NCBI GenBank assembly: GCA_037043015.1
Contig: CM073325.1
Location: 17,525,001 to 17,589,000 of the forward strand
Reading direction: 5' to 3'
Length of the DNA stretch: 64,000 nt
From: Bryum argenteum
Lineage: Eukaryota; Streptophyta; Bryopsida; Bryales; Bryaceae
Of this stretch, positions 9,071 through 20,637 are shown one piece after another; the stretch's first letter is position 1, and each line of letters starts with the position of its first letter. The notes under the pieces were generated by a model. That model made no database searches and was not told where the DNA came from. It worked only from the letters and a program-made list of their open reading frames with translations. A program made the position numbers and the translations under genes.

Positions 9071-11893
9071 ATGACGGCTATGGCGATGAGCAGGGGTAGG
9101 AGTGGTGCGATGGCGCTCCTGTCGCGGGCGCTGCGCGGGCCCAGTGCTGGCCGGAGCATTCTGCAGCGGACCTACGGGGCCGCGGCAGCAGCGGAGGAGC
9201 GGATTGATAATCCGTCTAAGGCTCCTGTGGACGTGAAGCTCACTAAGCTGCTGATCGACGGCGAGTTTGTGGACGCCGCCTCAGGGAAGACGTTTCCCAC
9301 TATCGACCCTCGTACGGAGCAAGTGATCGCCGAGGTCGCCGAGGGCGATGCTGAAGACATTAACCGCGCTGTGCGCGCTGCCAGGAAGGCATTCGATCAT
9401 GGCCCGTGGCCTAAAATGCCTGCTTACCAGCGGGGCGAAATCATTCGCAAGTAAGTGCCTCTTTTCTTCCCTCTCAATACTCCACCGCTTATCGCCCACT
9501 TTCTATACGAACAGCTCTGCCTTCTACCACCCGTCGTCGTGAAAACCTGGTGTTACCCTCACGAATCATCGACACTTCAAGTACATTCGTGTTTCAGAAC
9601 GAAAGAGTCACAACCGCATGAAGAAAGTGTTGTGCATTTGAAACGGATCACCCCATCATGTCTTGTAACCAATTTCAGCTCCCATGGCTCGTTCTCATGC
9701 TGGCTATGTTCACAGAGAGCCTTACAATAACGTTCTATGATACTTGGAACTGTTTTGTGGGTTTCGTACTTTTAGGGGTTGAAGGAACTGAGAGCAGTTA
9801 GTTGTCGAGTGTGAGACCCGAGAAGCGAGACACCATGCTGGTATTGCAGCAATTACTAGACGTCTCGGAGCCTTGGGGTTAAAGATTTTGTGTTCGGAAT
9901 GTTGCAGGTATGCTGATTTGTTGGAGCAGAATGTGGAGGAGCTGGCAGGGCTAGAGACGCTGGACTCCGGGAAGCCATATGAGCAAGTGTTGCACGCGGA
10001 GCTGCCGTTAGCGACCAAGCACTTCCGCTACTACGCGGGCTGGGCTGACAAGATCTTCGGCCAAACGGGCCCGACGGACGGCGCGTACGCCTTGCAAACG
10101 CTCCACGAGCCCATCGGGGTGGTAGGGCAGATCATCCCATGGAACTTCCCCATGGTCATGTACGCCTGGAAGGTGGCGCCCGCGCTTGCCGCCGGCAACA
10201 CCGTGGTGCTCAAGACCGCGGAGCAGACACCCCTCTCGGCCATTTTGGCTGGGAAACTCGCGCTCGAGGCCGGCATCCCCCCGGGCGTGCTCAACATTGT
10301 CTCCGGCTATGGCCCCACCGTTGGTGGCTCGCTGGCCGAGCACATGGACGTCGACAAAGTCGCCTTCACAGGTAATCAGACGCTCCATCCACTAAAGAAT
10401 CGAGAGCATGGATTCGAACACATGAATGATTCTTGCTTGTGATTGCCTCACTGTGAAGAATCTAGAGCTCGAGATCGTGGATCCGAACACGTGAACGAAT
10501 CGTGCTTTTGATTACCACATTATGAAGATTCTAGAGCTCGAGATCGTGGATTCGAACACGTGAACGAATCTTACTTGTGATTCAGAAGAATGTAGAGGTC
10601 GAGATTGTGTTTTCGAGCACGTGTATGAATGATGGATTGCTTGGGTGATCGGCAGGGTCGACGGAGGTGGGGAAGCTGGTGATGGGCGCGGCAGCGCGCA
10701 GCAACTTGAAGCCAGTGACGTTAGAGCTGGGAGGGAAGTCCCCGATGATCATCTGCGCGGATGCGAACGTCGACGAGGCAGTGGAGGTTGCGCACTTCGC
10801 CCTGTTTTTCAACATGGGTCAGTGCTGCTGTGCAGGCTCTCGGACGTTCGTGCACGAGAGCATCTACGACGAGTTCGTGGAGAAGTCCAAAGCTCGCGCC
10901 CTGAGGCGTGTCGTAGGCGATCCCTTCATGAGTGGCGTGGAGCAGGGACCCCAGGTAGACAAGGACCAGTTCCACAAAGTCCTTGGATTCATCGAGAGCG
11001 GGCGCGACCAGGGCGCCAATCTCCTCACAGGTCACCACTCTCTCCAATCCAATATTCCTACTGTAACATTGCAGTATCCATTCAAACGCGAATATGGAAG
11101 GTTAGCTTGTAATACAATACTGACCCTGGTCGAGGATTCATCAGAAAGGCTAGGAACTTACACAGTAGCATCGGCTTGGACTCTGCAGGCGGAGGTCGCA
11201 TGGGTCAAAAGGGTTACTACATCCAACCCACCATCTTCACCGACGTGAAAGAAGGCATGCAGATTTTCGACGAGGAGATTTTCGGGCCTGTGCAATCCAT
11301 TGCCAAGTTTTCAACTTTGGACGAGGTAAGCATAATCATCTCCTTTCCACAGGTTTTCTCACACAAGGTAGGATGCATGAGGTGAATAGATTGCATCTGG
11401 TGAAGACACCTAAAATGGTGGCTCCACTGATTCAGTTTCTACCCTTGTAGCAGGTTTTGAACATTTACTACTGCGGTATGAATGATTCAAATTGTTGTTA
11501 AATGAAACTTCGCTTCTTCATAACTTTTGCAAATAATATCCAAATCACACTTTCTTTTGTGCGTTGAGCTCCTCTTGTACTTGCCTTCAATATCAGACAC
11601 TGAGTCTGGATTTGGTTTCGGGGTGTGGGCAGGTGGTGCAGAGGGCGAACAACACAGTCTACGGATTGGCAGCGGGGATATTCAGCAACAACATCAACAC
11701 AGTGAACACATTGAGCCGGGCGTTGCGAGCAGGCACCATCTGGGTGAACTGCTTCGACGTCTTCGATGCCGCCATCCCGTTCGGCGGGTACAAGCAGAGC
11801 GGCATTGGGCGTGAGAAGGGGCAGTACGCGCTCCACAATTATACGCAAGTCAAGGCGGTGGTGACTCCTCTTCAAAACCCAGCATGGTTGTAA
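9071..11893 (+). CDS. Mitochondrial aldehyde dehydrogenase (ALDH2B type), five exons
   Basis: Exons 9071-9450, 9908-10371, 10656-11030, 11189-11325 and 11633-11893 join in frame to 538 residues, a normal length for a precursor of this family. The first ~40 residues (Arg/Ser/Ala-rich, few acids, ending near LQRTYG) look like a mitochondrial presequence. PWNFP carries the conserved Asn, LELGGKSP the general-base Glu (about E305), and GQCCCAGSR the catalytic Cys (about C339). The 34-residue spacing between Glu and Cys matches mammalian ALDH2. The C-terminal part has the conserved [13 protein letters not shown] oligomerisation segment. The enzyme oxidises acetaldehyde and other aldehydes to acids with NAD+. 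In plants ALDH2B functions in the pyruvate dehydrogenase bypass and fertility (maize rf2). All splice sites are GT-AG. Intron 2 holds tandem repeats. Confidence 0.95.
10394..10633 (+). repeat. Intronic tandem repeat carrying G-boxes
   Basis: Four diverged units of about 61-69 bp lie in ALDH intron 2, built on TCTAGAGCTCGAGATCGTGG followed by a CACGTG-containing half. CACGTG is intact at 10488-10493, 10557-10562 and 10618-10623, and is CACATG in the first unit. The repeat ends shortly before the acceptor at 10655. Confidence 0.85.
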
Positions 11894-14430
11894 ATTCTCC
11901 AAGCAAGCAAGCTTGCATCATCATCATCAACATCGACAATGAAATCTCCCCAGGCCTGACTGACTGACTATAGTGTACTGTATAAAGGGAGGCATGCATG
12001 CATGTGAGGCTGGATAATGACGGTAAATTTGAAGAGTACTACTTGTTAGTTAAGGTTGTATACTTATTAGTTAGGGTTGTATACTTGTTTGTTTGGTGTT
12101 GAATCTTCTTGTTGCCTGTTCATAGATAAATGCATGGCTGGGTGCATCTGTAGCGATCCCTTGATTTTGGGGGAGAGAAATCTGGATGTATCACTTTTGT
12201 AATCCAGTAATTATGAGGATGATGCTAGAGGTTTGTTTATTTGTTTGTACTGTGCAAAAGTTGACGATGCTTCGATGCCTTCAGAAATGTGATGTAGCCA
12301 TTCCTCCTTCATTTGTTCTCGTGGGGTAGCAGCCGATAGCGAATTCCTCTCATGAGCTAATTTTTTCGAAAGTTTGAAAATTCATTGTGATCTCAAAAAC
12401 AATCAGATTTGAGAACTGTAAAGTGTTTTTGAATCACATTGGAGTGTGCTACAATGTCATAGTAAATGTTCATTTTTTCAAATATATATTATCTAACAAG
12501 TTTCAAGTAATTTACACACCATCCACCATTGACTACCCTTCTTGCCTCAGTTACAAGTACATTTCCAATTCCAAATGTGCTTTCAAACTTGTTCTTAAGA
12601 TTAGTGAGCACATCCTAGTTAAAGCATTGATATATTTTTTGTTTGTTTTTTGGCTTGGAGACGTTTCCCAATAAGTCATTTCAATGCAATTTGTGACATA
12701 GTGTGAGGATTGTAAAAAGAGAATCTGTAACTATTTTGGTGATGTACGCATGAACTATATTTTAGTCCCGAAACTTGCGCACATAATGATATGAAGCTAA
12801 TATGTTAACTAAGAAGATTTTCTTTCAAAATTTGAGTTAATAAATTTTTAAAGATAATTTAGCCTAAATCATCATGTAAATTATGTAGGTACCTACTCAC
12901 TGTTCATTATTTTCCATGAAGAAGAGTAGTCTACAATTTTCTATTGAGTTTTGCATCCACTTTGAAGTTTGAAATCCCATAGTTGAAAAATACAAATAAA
13001 CAATAAAATAATTGACCACACTTAGTTTCAACAAAGTAGTAGAGGACCTTAGTTTTGGTTTAAAAAGTCCGAAAAACGTTTGAAGAATACGCTCTTGGAA
13101 CAATGCACTTCGATTCAGAATTTAATCAAATATAAAAAATAATTTCTCATCAACTTTATTTACTACACATCAATACTTTAAGTGCTTTATGTCAAATTTG
13201 TAGGCCCTTGTATTGAATGAGGTTCATATCAAATTCTCAAGAAATCAACAAATATGGTCAAAGCCAAGTTGCACGGTATCCTACCTCATCCACTTTTAAA
13301 TTACACTTGAGTTTGTTACACATGAGACAAGTCCACAATAACAACCCGGTGAGCCCATACCATATACTATCACACTAATATATCAGAAAGTCCAAAAGGA
13401 TGAAGAAGCATATTCCATATAAGGTGGATTGCTCAATAATGACGCAAAGGTTCCGCGTGGCAAATCTTTTATAAAGTTGGGCATGCGAGCAATTTGTGTG
13501 CATGGGCAAAGTAAAGACCGTTACACGTGAGGATCAAGAACCACCAGATATTTTTGAAGACCAATCTATGCACTAAGGGGCTCAATTTGAGGTCGCAAAA
13601 GAACGCCAACAAATCTACAAATGTAAAGATTTAGAGTGTGAAAGGAACTTTTTAGTAAAGTTTTAAGTCCAAATGAAAGAAAATAAAGACTTCTTGTTTT
13701 TATATTATTTTAAATTATCAATTATTGATAATTTTTATATGCAGCCAAATTTATATTCAAAAAAGCAATTGACTCGAGTTACAAATTTTACTAGGGCAAG
13801 CTTCAAAGTTTGATTTGCTTTTATAGGTTTGGGCTTCAGATAGTATGTAGTTATTTGAATTTCCTTTTATTTTGGATTTGTCAAACTTTGAGATGTAGAG
13901 CGTACATGTCTTGAAATTGAAGAACTTGTCAATAAAAATGATAGTGGGACCTAATCTCTATTCATTCATTCCCTAAACTAAATATATATATATAATGTCA
14001 TTTATGTTAAACCATATCTATACGTGATTCATATCTATACGTAATTGTTGGTTTATAACTTCTTCCAAAACTTTCATGAAAATAATAAATAAATTTCATG
14101 AAGATTGAATAAGTGCAATACATTAGTAGAAAAATTGGCTAAAAAGTAACATCCGTAAGAACTTGTCTCTAATAACACAAGAAAGCCTGTTCAATTTTGC
14201 TTCTAAAAAGATCAAAATAAAATTTTATAATGTCACTTCTCTTTAAATTTTTTTTGTTATGATAAGCTATAATATAGGAGCATAGCCTACTAGATTAGCA
14301 AAAATTTAAGGAAAAGTGAAAACATAATAATATATTTTGACGTCGTTAGAAGCACAATTGTCCCCTAGAAATCCACTCAACCATTTTATACATTCTTCAT
14401 ATTTACAGCTTGCATATATTTCCCGAATCA
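11894..14430. other. ALDH 3' region and AT-rich spacer
   Basis: The first 350 bases are probably ALDH 3' UTR and flank. The rest is AT-rich DNA with no recognised gene, repeat terminus or RNA gene. Confidence 0.5.
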
Positions 14431-14439
14431 ATCCTTGTC

Positions 14440-14590
14440 TGTCAAAGACTTCTCGGGATCTTCCCTTCTATTGAAAACCTCTGAGGATCTTTCCTTTTTA
14501 TCTAGACTATTGAAAAATTTCCTCTTCTATCAAAGACTTCTTAGGATCTTCCTCTTCTACAAAAGACTTTTAAGAATCTTCTCATATAAT
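14440..14590 (+). repeat. Degenerate 30-bp tandem repeat
   Basis: About five units related to AAGACTTCTNNGGATCTTCC plus TCTTCTAT. The 30-bp period keeps one frame open, giving a ten-residue repeat (RLLRIFLFYK), but the stretch is low in complexity and no gene context supports translation. Confidence 0.7.
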
Positions 14591-14956
14591 TCAAAGCAAG
14601 AGTATGAGGCAATTCTAACATAGACTACCTCCAATTATACTAGTAACTATTATATATGCTTGAAACTTTAAGATGGGTACAAGAACTACACTTCCAACTA
14701 TATCAAATGCAATAACCACAAACATCAGTGAGAATCTTAGGAAATCTGTTGTAAAGAAGAGATTCCTAAGAATCCTAAACTCTACCATCTCTTTAGAGAA
14801 TAGTCTTCTTGACAACACACTTCAAGCTCCGCTAACAACCATTGGCATAGCAAAATGAAAATCTAAACTATTGCATATCTAGAATGCATGCAATTCTCAA
14901 TTGTGCCCTATATGCACATGTGCATCAAGTTGATGAAGGCCCAAAGGAGGTTGCAA

Positions 14957-15220
14957 TTATGAAGTAAACGTCACGCTAGCAACAAGTGCAGCTCCCACAA
15001 GAATTGCATTTGCTACATTCACAAAAACTTGACCGTCTCTATATAACGCTTCTACATATGAGCTCAATGGTTCAACTTCCTTGAGTAATTTTTGTAATAT
15101 GTGATCCCCGCCATAATGTGATATTTCAAGAGCTATGCTTCCTAGTTTCTCTTCTTCATTCCAATTTAGCTCCTCAACAGTCTTCATTCCTTCAAAATAT
15201 TGATCGCCTTGTTCTCGCAA
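14957..15220 (-). pseudogene. Fragment of a plant membrane-protein gene (PGG-like end)
   Basis: An 87-codon frame has a hydrophilic first part (EELNWNEEEKLGSIALEISH) and ends in VNVANAILVGAALVASVTFTS. That ending resembles the first transmembrane segment of PGG-type domains in plant ankyrin-repeat and related membrane proteins. The frame stops in the membrane segment with no following Pro-Gly-Gly loop or further segments, so it is truncated. A CACTA-like MITE starts 30 bases away at 15250. The domain match is from memory of the motif and is moderate at best. Confidence 0.4.
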
Positions 15221-15249
15221 ACAAATGACGAAGTGTGATTATCTAAATT

Positions 15250-15558
15250 CACTAATAAAAAATGGCACTAAAATTGACGGCCGTAATGACTTGACCGTAA
15301 TGACACATAGTGCGTATTTATATTGTGCTTCTAATGAAATCGCAATAAATTATTATATTTGTCACTTTTCCTTTGTTTTGTTACTAATCTATTAGGGTGT
15401 GGTATGTTTATTACAATAAAAAAAAAATAATAAGAAAAAGTGACAAATATCATAATTTATTTTGATTATACTAGAAGCACAATTAAAAGTGAACACTTTG
15501 TTTCATTACGTTCAAGTCATTATGTTTGTCATTTTTAATGCCATTTTTTTACTAGTAA
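15250..15558. mobile_element. Foldback MITE, CACTA-like ends
   Basis: The element starts CACTAATAAAAAATGGCA and ends with the complement of TTACTAGTAAAAAAATGG. Arms of about 130 bp pair with scattered mismatches: GTAATGACTTGA(A/C)CGTAATGA and TTGTGCTTCTA are shared. The interior is AT-rich and non-coding. Confidence 0.75.
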
Positions 15559-15618
15559 TTTTGGCATTAATATGCACATTGATTCTCTCCTTCTCTCAAA
15601 AATCATTTTGGTGTGTTA

Positions 15619-16050
15619 AAGCATTGCCACCAGTGAGGCTTCTGGCACTGGAAACCCACTGTATGGCTACTATTCTTCTGAACGGCTCCCCACCAATGGC
15701 CCTCCTGCATGGTTGGAGGCCTCCGGGCCTCTATAAATGTAGCGTGGCACTGAAACTGCCACCTCCTTCCCAGTGCCTCCATAAAGTACTGTAGCAGGCT
15801 ATTCACTGGCAATTTTGAGCTTATCTAGTGACTGTTTTACTGTAACCATGTCTCTGTCTTGGGAGGGGGAGCACAACCCAATGCTTAGCCAGATCAGAGC
15901 GATGAAGCGGGGGTTCCTAGAACCTCCCAAATGGCGTGGGGGGCCTCTAGTTGGTGGGGCATCAATCAAGTTGGGTAGTCAGGCCCAAGCACGGCCCCGC
16001 CAACCCGTCCTTTCCGCCCAGTGCCCGGAGCCTCACTGGTGGCGATGCTC
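15619..16050. mobile_element. Tourist-like (PIF/Harbinger) MITE, 432 bp
   Basis: The ends share about 29 of 34 positions: AAGCATTGCCACCAGTGAGG on the left against GAGCATCGCCACCAGTGAGG (reverse complement) on the right. TTA lies directly outside both ends (15616-15618, 16051-16053), the 3-bp duplication typical of PIF/Harbinger. The element is clearly more GC-rich than its surroundings and has no credible transposase frame. Confidence 0.8.
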
Positions 16051-16216
16051 TTAGTGTGCACATTTTAAACTCACACTCTTTTCTCACTAGGAACAAGTCC
16101 GTATGGAGGTAACTTTTTTGTCATTTCTACTAGTGATAAGTCTTTAAAATTTTGCATACGCACTCTCATCTTGGTATAATTTTTGGGAAAATAGGCTAGT
16201 AATATAATTTGGTTAA

Positions 16217-16778
16217 CCCATGGAGATCCTTGCGTGTTTTTGGGAGCTTAAAACCTCAAAACAACGATATTCTACCGCTATGAACTCTGGGGTGTGAACA
16301 AATTTTTTTCCTTTTTTTAAGCTTTTAACGGTAAGACCTTGTACCTAAGAATTTGCTTAATAATTTTTCAAAAATTGGCCCTTGGATGTTCACCATTTGA
16401 GAAATTATAACATCCAAACTTTGTCTCCTAAGTATTTAAAAATACCAACTATTTATTTTTTGAAATTCCAACTATTTATTCTGTAATAAATTAAAGGCAA
16501 TCAAAATTTGAAAATCATAGAAATCACACTTTCTATTTTTATTATTTGATATTTTTTATGATTGGCTAAAACTATATAATATATGGTAAAATGGAATGAA
16601 GCCACAAACAACCCCAAAAAGAATACCATTAGTTTCTCAAAATAGTAAGTTTTACAACACTAAGAAAACTTATAAAGTCGACTTACAAAAAAATATTTGA
16701 AAAAAAAAACTTGTAAAGTCGGATATAGCATCTCAAAATTTGGAATTGACCATAAAATGGTAATTGGGCTCTTAGGGG
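16217..16778. mobile_element. Possible TTAA-flanked element
   Basis: TTAA and CCC occur at 16213-16219, and GGGG with TTAA at 16775-16782. The inverted repeats beyond CCC are weak, so the pairing of ends is tentative. The interior is AT-rich without a gene. Confidence 0.3.
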
Positions 16779-16902
16779 TTAAAGTTAGACCCTTCATTGA
16801 GGTTGCTCAAAATAGCAAAAAGCCATTTCAGTTTTTGACTTTTGAGGAGTACTAGCCTACTAGGAGTGAACAATCACAAAGTCCCCCTTCCACAAACTAC
16901 GT

Positions 16903-17240
16903 CTCTTAACACGTATTTTGTTATGATGAGAATATTTTTGTTTCAATGATTTTCGGAAAATACATTTTAACTCGAGTTGAGCTAAATGTACCCATAGATT
17001 GGGTACTTCACTGAAACAAGACAAAACAACCAATCAAATGGCCACATCTTACTCAAATTTGTCTAAATTGGGCATATAACTATATAAGGTGTCTTCTGAC
17101 ATCTTCTTTTCGAGGATTGGTTGTTTAGTTCAATTTCAGTGAAGTACCCAATTTGTAAGTACATATGGCTCAACTCAAGCTCAAGTGTCATTGAATTGAT
17201 AATTTAAATATTCTCATTATAACAAAAAACATGTTTCTCT
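16903..17240. mobile_element. Foldback element of about 340 bp
   Basis: Two long inverted arms share ATTGGGTACTTCACTGAAA, TTTTGTTATNATGAGAATAT, ACTNGAGTTGAGC and AACAACCAATC in the same order. The arms are about 140 bp each around a short central loop. No coding capacity or clear target duplication was found. Confidence 0.75.
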
Positions 17241-17571
17241 AGCAATATCACAAAAAAAATTTAGAGTCAACTTTGAGTGTCATGATCTCTAGAATGGCTT
17301 GCATATTGGAGCTATGTTAAACTTAGTAATTTTGATAGTAATAGCTTGAAGATTGCGCAATTGAAATCTTGAGAACATATAAAATGTGATCTATATCCCC
17401 ATTTGCAAAGTTTAAAAAATTACATATTTTGGTTTAGGTGCATTTATAGACCTCAAATGATCAACTCCTTTGACATAGTGAGGTATTGAGGTACATAATA
17501 GTTTTGAATCTTGATTTCCAATGTAATCATAGTAAATATATTGAGATGCACCTTATGTAAGACACTTACAA

Positions 17572-17798
17572 CACTAGTAGGAATAGCGTTCAAAAATGTT
17601 GTCAGGAATAACTTGTCTCAAATGACATGAAACATTTATGTCATAAAGATCCGTCCGTATAAACATAATTATGTTTATAATGACGTAGGTTTGTGTCATA
17701 TGAGACAAAAAAAATAAAAAAATAAAACATAAAAAATAAAAATTTGTCATTTCAAACATGTTATTCTGGACAACATTTTGATGGAGTTCCTACTAGTG
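17572..17798. mobile_element. CACTA-type MITE, 227 bp
   Basis: The termini are CACTAGTAGGAA on the left and TTCCTACTAGTG on the right, in perfect inverted relation, with the CACTA start of En/Spm elements. Inner arms share AAATGTTGTC and AAATGACA. The flanking triplets are CAA and TAA, so the 3-bp duplication is imperfect. Confidence 0.75.
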
Positions 17799-20530
17799 TA
17801 AAACCACCTCCAAATCTCATTATAAGTTATGAAAGAATAAAAAATAATCATTACAAATGGTTTAATTCTCTACTTAGGATATCTCCACACAAAGACAACA
17901 TGTCAAGAACTCAAGATGCCAAGATACTCTATCTAGTTGATTAATTTCATGACAAAGTGGTAACTTATTGGTCTCACACAAAGAATCAAACTCTGATTGC
18001 TGCTGACCTCCAAAAAAACCTACATAGTAGCACTCTTGGATGTTATTTACACCAAGAGGTTGGGTTCTCACCAAGACTTTGGCTCAAATACAATGAGAAA
18101 CAATGACTAGAGTTCATTATTGAGTACTTACATCCTCAATTCCATCAAAATGGCACTTTTTCAAAGACCATTTCATCACACCAAAACTTGCATTTGTATG
18201 CCTTCACAATGTTGAAGATCATGCTAAGTAAGTTCCAGGAATCCTGAATCTGAAAGGAACTTTGCTTACACGAAACTCAAAGCGGAGTGACATAATAGAG
18301 TTGTGAATGCTACTCTTTGGAGCACGACATTCAAGTCCTAATATGAAGTAACATGAGCCTCATCCACAAAGTCAGATCAACAAATCCATTTCAACAATGA
18401 ACCGCCACAGACTTAGCAAAATCAACACACAAGACCCTGAATGATTAGTGAGATGCCATGATTCCACAAAATTAGACTCGATGAATCGAAGAGAATACGA
18501 AACACTGCCACAAAATGATGCAGTTTCTATGAAAGGAGTAGATCTTGCCACAAAAAGCAAATGAGACTTGCCACAGTAACGACCAATCCCAGATCAGATC
18601 GCCTGCAATCTGGTTCTGTCGTTGACAAGGCTCGGAATATGCTCTTTGACCTGCCTCATTTCGGTAGCAGAATCAGCTCCAATCGTGTGCTTGCATGCTA
18701 CGACTCAATGTTGGAGGAAAGCGGTCGTCGAACTAGCCATGGCTAGAGAGGTGCTCATCATTACTAGTTTGTTCGTTCAGAGCTAGCTATGAGTTTCATG
18801 GCAACTTGCAGTTGTCGGCACCCTGCTTTATCGAAGTTCTAGCTTACTTACAGGTTAAGCGCCACGCGGTGCTTTTGAGCCTGTCTTAGAGCGGCAATAA
18901 GAGAGTAGTACTCATGAATGAGGATTGCAGTGAATGAGGATTGCAGTGAATGCGGATTGCAGTCTGTGGCAAAGATGGGTGTCCAGTCGTCGTTGAGCAG
19001 CGCGCGCTCGTTCTTGGTCGTCTTGGCAGTTTTGACGCTCGTAAAGTTTGCGGCGATAAGAGCAGGCCCGTGCCATTTCAGGTACTTACACCGTCTGCCT
19101 TTTTCCACGATATCTGCTCACAAGTCGAAGAAGACAGTCAGACACCTGATTTCTTCAACTTGTTCAAACTAGTCACCGGGCGACGCTTCAGTTTGGCTTT
19201 TGCTGTTGATAAGACATTGCTTTATTCCTCTACGTAAATAGAGTGATGTTTGCTTCTAAGACTGTAGAATGATTATGTTCAGTTATGCATCGATCATTAC
19301 GCATGGATTTCGTGTAGTAGCTCGCTGGCCATCTTGCCTTACGTCTCCTTCAGTGTGATACAAAATGAGGGTTGGAGAGAGATTTTTTCTGATCCATATT
19401 CATGACTTGGCAAGTTGTGGAGATGCGGCCAATTGTGAGTGCGAGTTTTAGTAATGATTGTGGTAGCTGATTCCCACATGATATTATACTGGGTGTGGGA
19501 CAAGTTATGACACGGCTGGGGTTCCAAAAGTTGGGAGATACAAGAATGGAAGGCCAATTCATGGCTTAGAGGCCGTTGTTTGATGTCAATACATAATCTG
19601 CTTTTCACTAAAATGATTGTTTAAATGTAAAGGAATCAAAAGCATGGAATGTGGCTAATAGTGATAGTAGAGAGGAGCATTGTCCCCGTGGCCTTGTGGT
19701 TTCTTCTAAAAATCAGCCCCACGGGCTTCACACATAGGGGAATAGGTCACCATGTCCACTTTATTAGTTGTTTAATGTGTTCTCCAAGTGGCCCATGGAG
19801 CCAATTGGACTCAAAATGAGTGAATTGGCTTGGAGATTTGTTGACCTTGACTCCCCATGTAAAGCGTCCCTAAATGTCAATTTGACATACTAAAACTATC
19901 ATTTCGCTAATGACATATTTAGTATGCTTTAGAAATGCCACTTCCAACGCTATTACAGAGCACTCAATGCTCCTCTATCACTGTCCCTTTAAGACCACCC
20001 TCGTTTTGTACTGATTTCTAACGCCATAAAATATGCGGAGCGTTTCTGAAGTAACTTTTTGGGCAAATGCCGTGTTGGAATCATACCCTGCTTCAAGCCA
20101 AATGATTAGCTCTGGCTATCATTTGGCTTAAATGCTTGTTAAATAATTTCAAATATTAAATGAGTATTATGCGAACATTCTTTAACAACCGCGGCGCAGC
20201 TTTTATTTGCTTCAACTTCGGTGAACTTGCAGTCTCCTCGGTCTCATGATGCGCATGTATAACAGAATTGCGGTAGGTCCACTCCACTAACGACACACGC
20301 ATAGGAATAAAAAGCGGCGATATACCTCCCAAGCATTATAAGACAAGATGACAGTTCTAGATATATTCGATCATGTGAATTATTCGATCAAAGTCCAATA
20401 CGTCGGGAATCATGCCGCAAGCAAACATGATTGAAAAAGGGACTCCCCTTCTACCCATTCGTTCACATCACTTAAGTTGATACAATACCATTTTGGTGTC
20501 CGGATCGAGGTTGTGAATGATCTAGGCCTG
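17799..20530. other. Spacer without recognised gene
   Basis: The base composition rises at about 18550-19240 but the open frames there are short and match no family I know. A 16-bp unit (GAATGAGGATTGCAGT) is repeated three times at about 18916-18963. Confidence 0.45.
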
Positions 20531-20637
20531 CAAGTTAAGCTGGCGACTGTGATTGTTGCGCAAGGTATCTGAGAGCGGTAGAGGCGGCGGCAGCGATCAA
20601 CGAGGAATTGGATTGCAGCAAGTCTGAGGAGCCGAAG

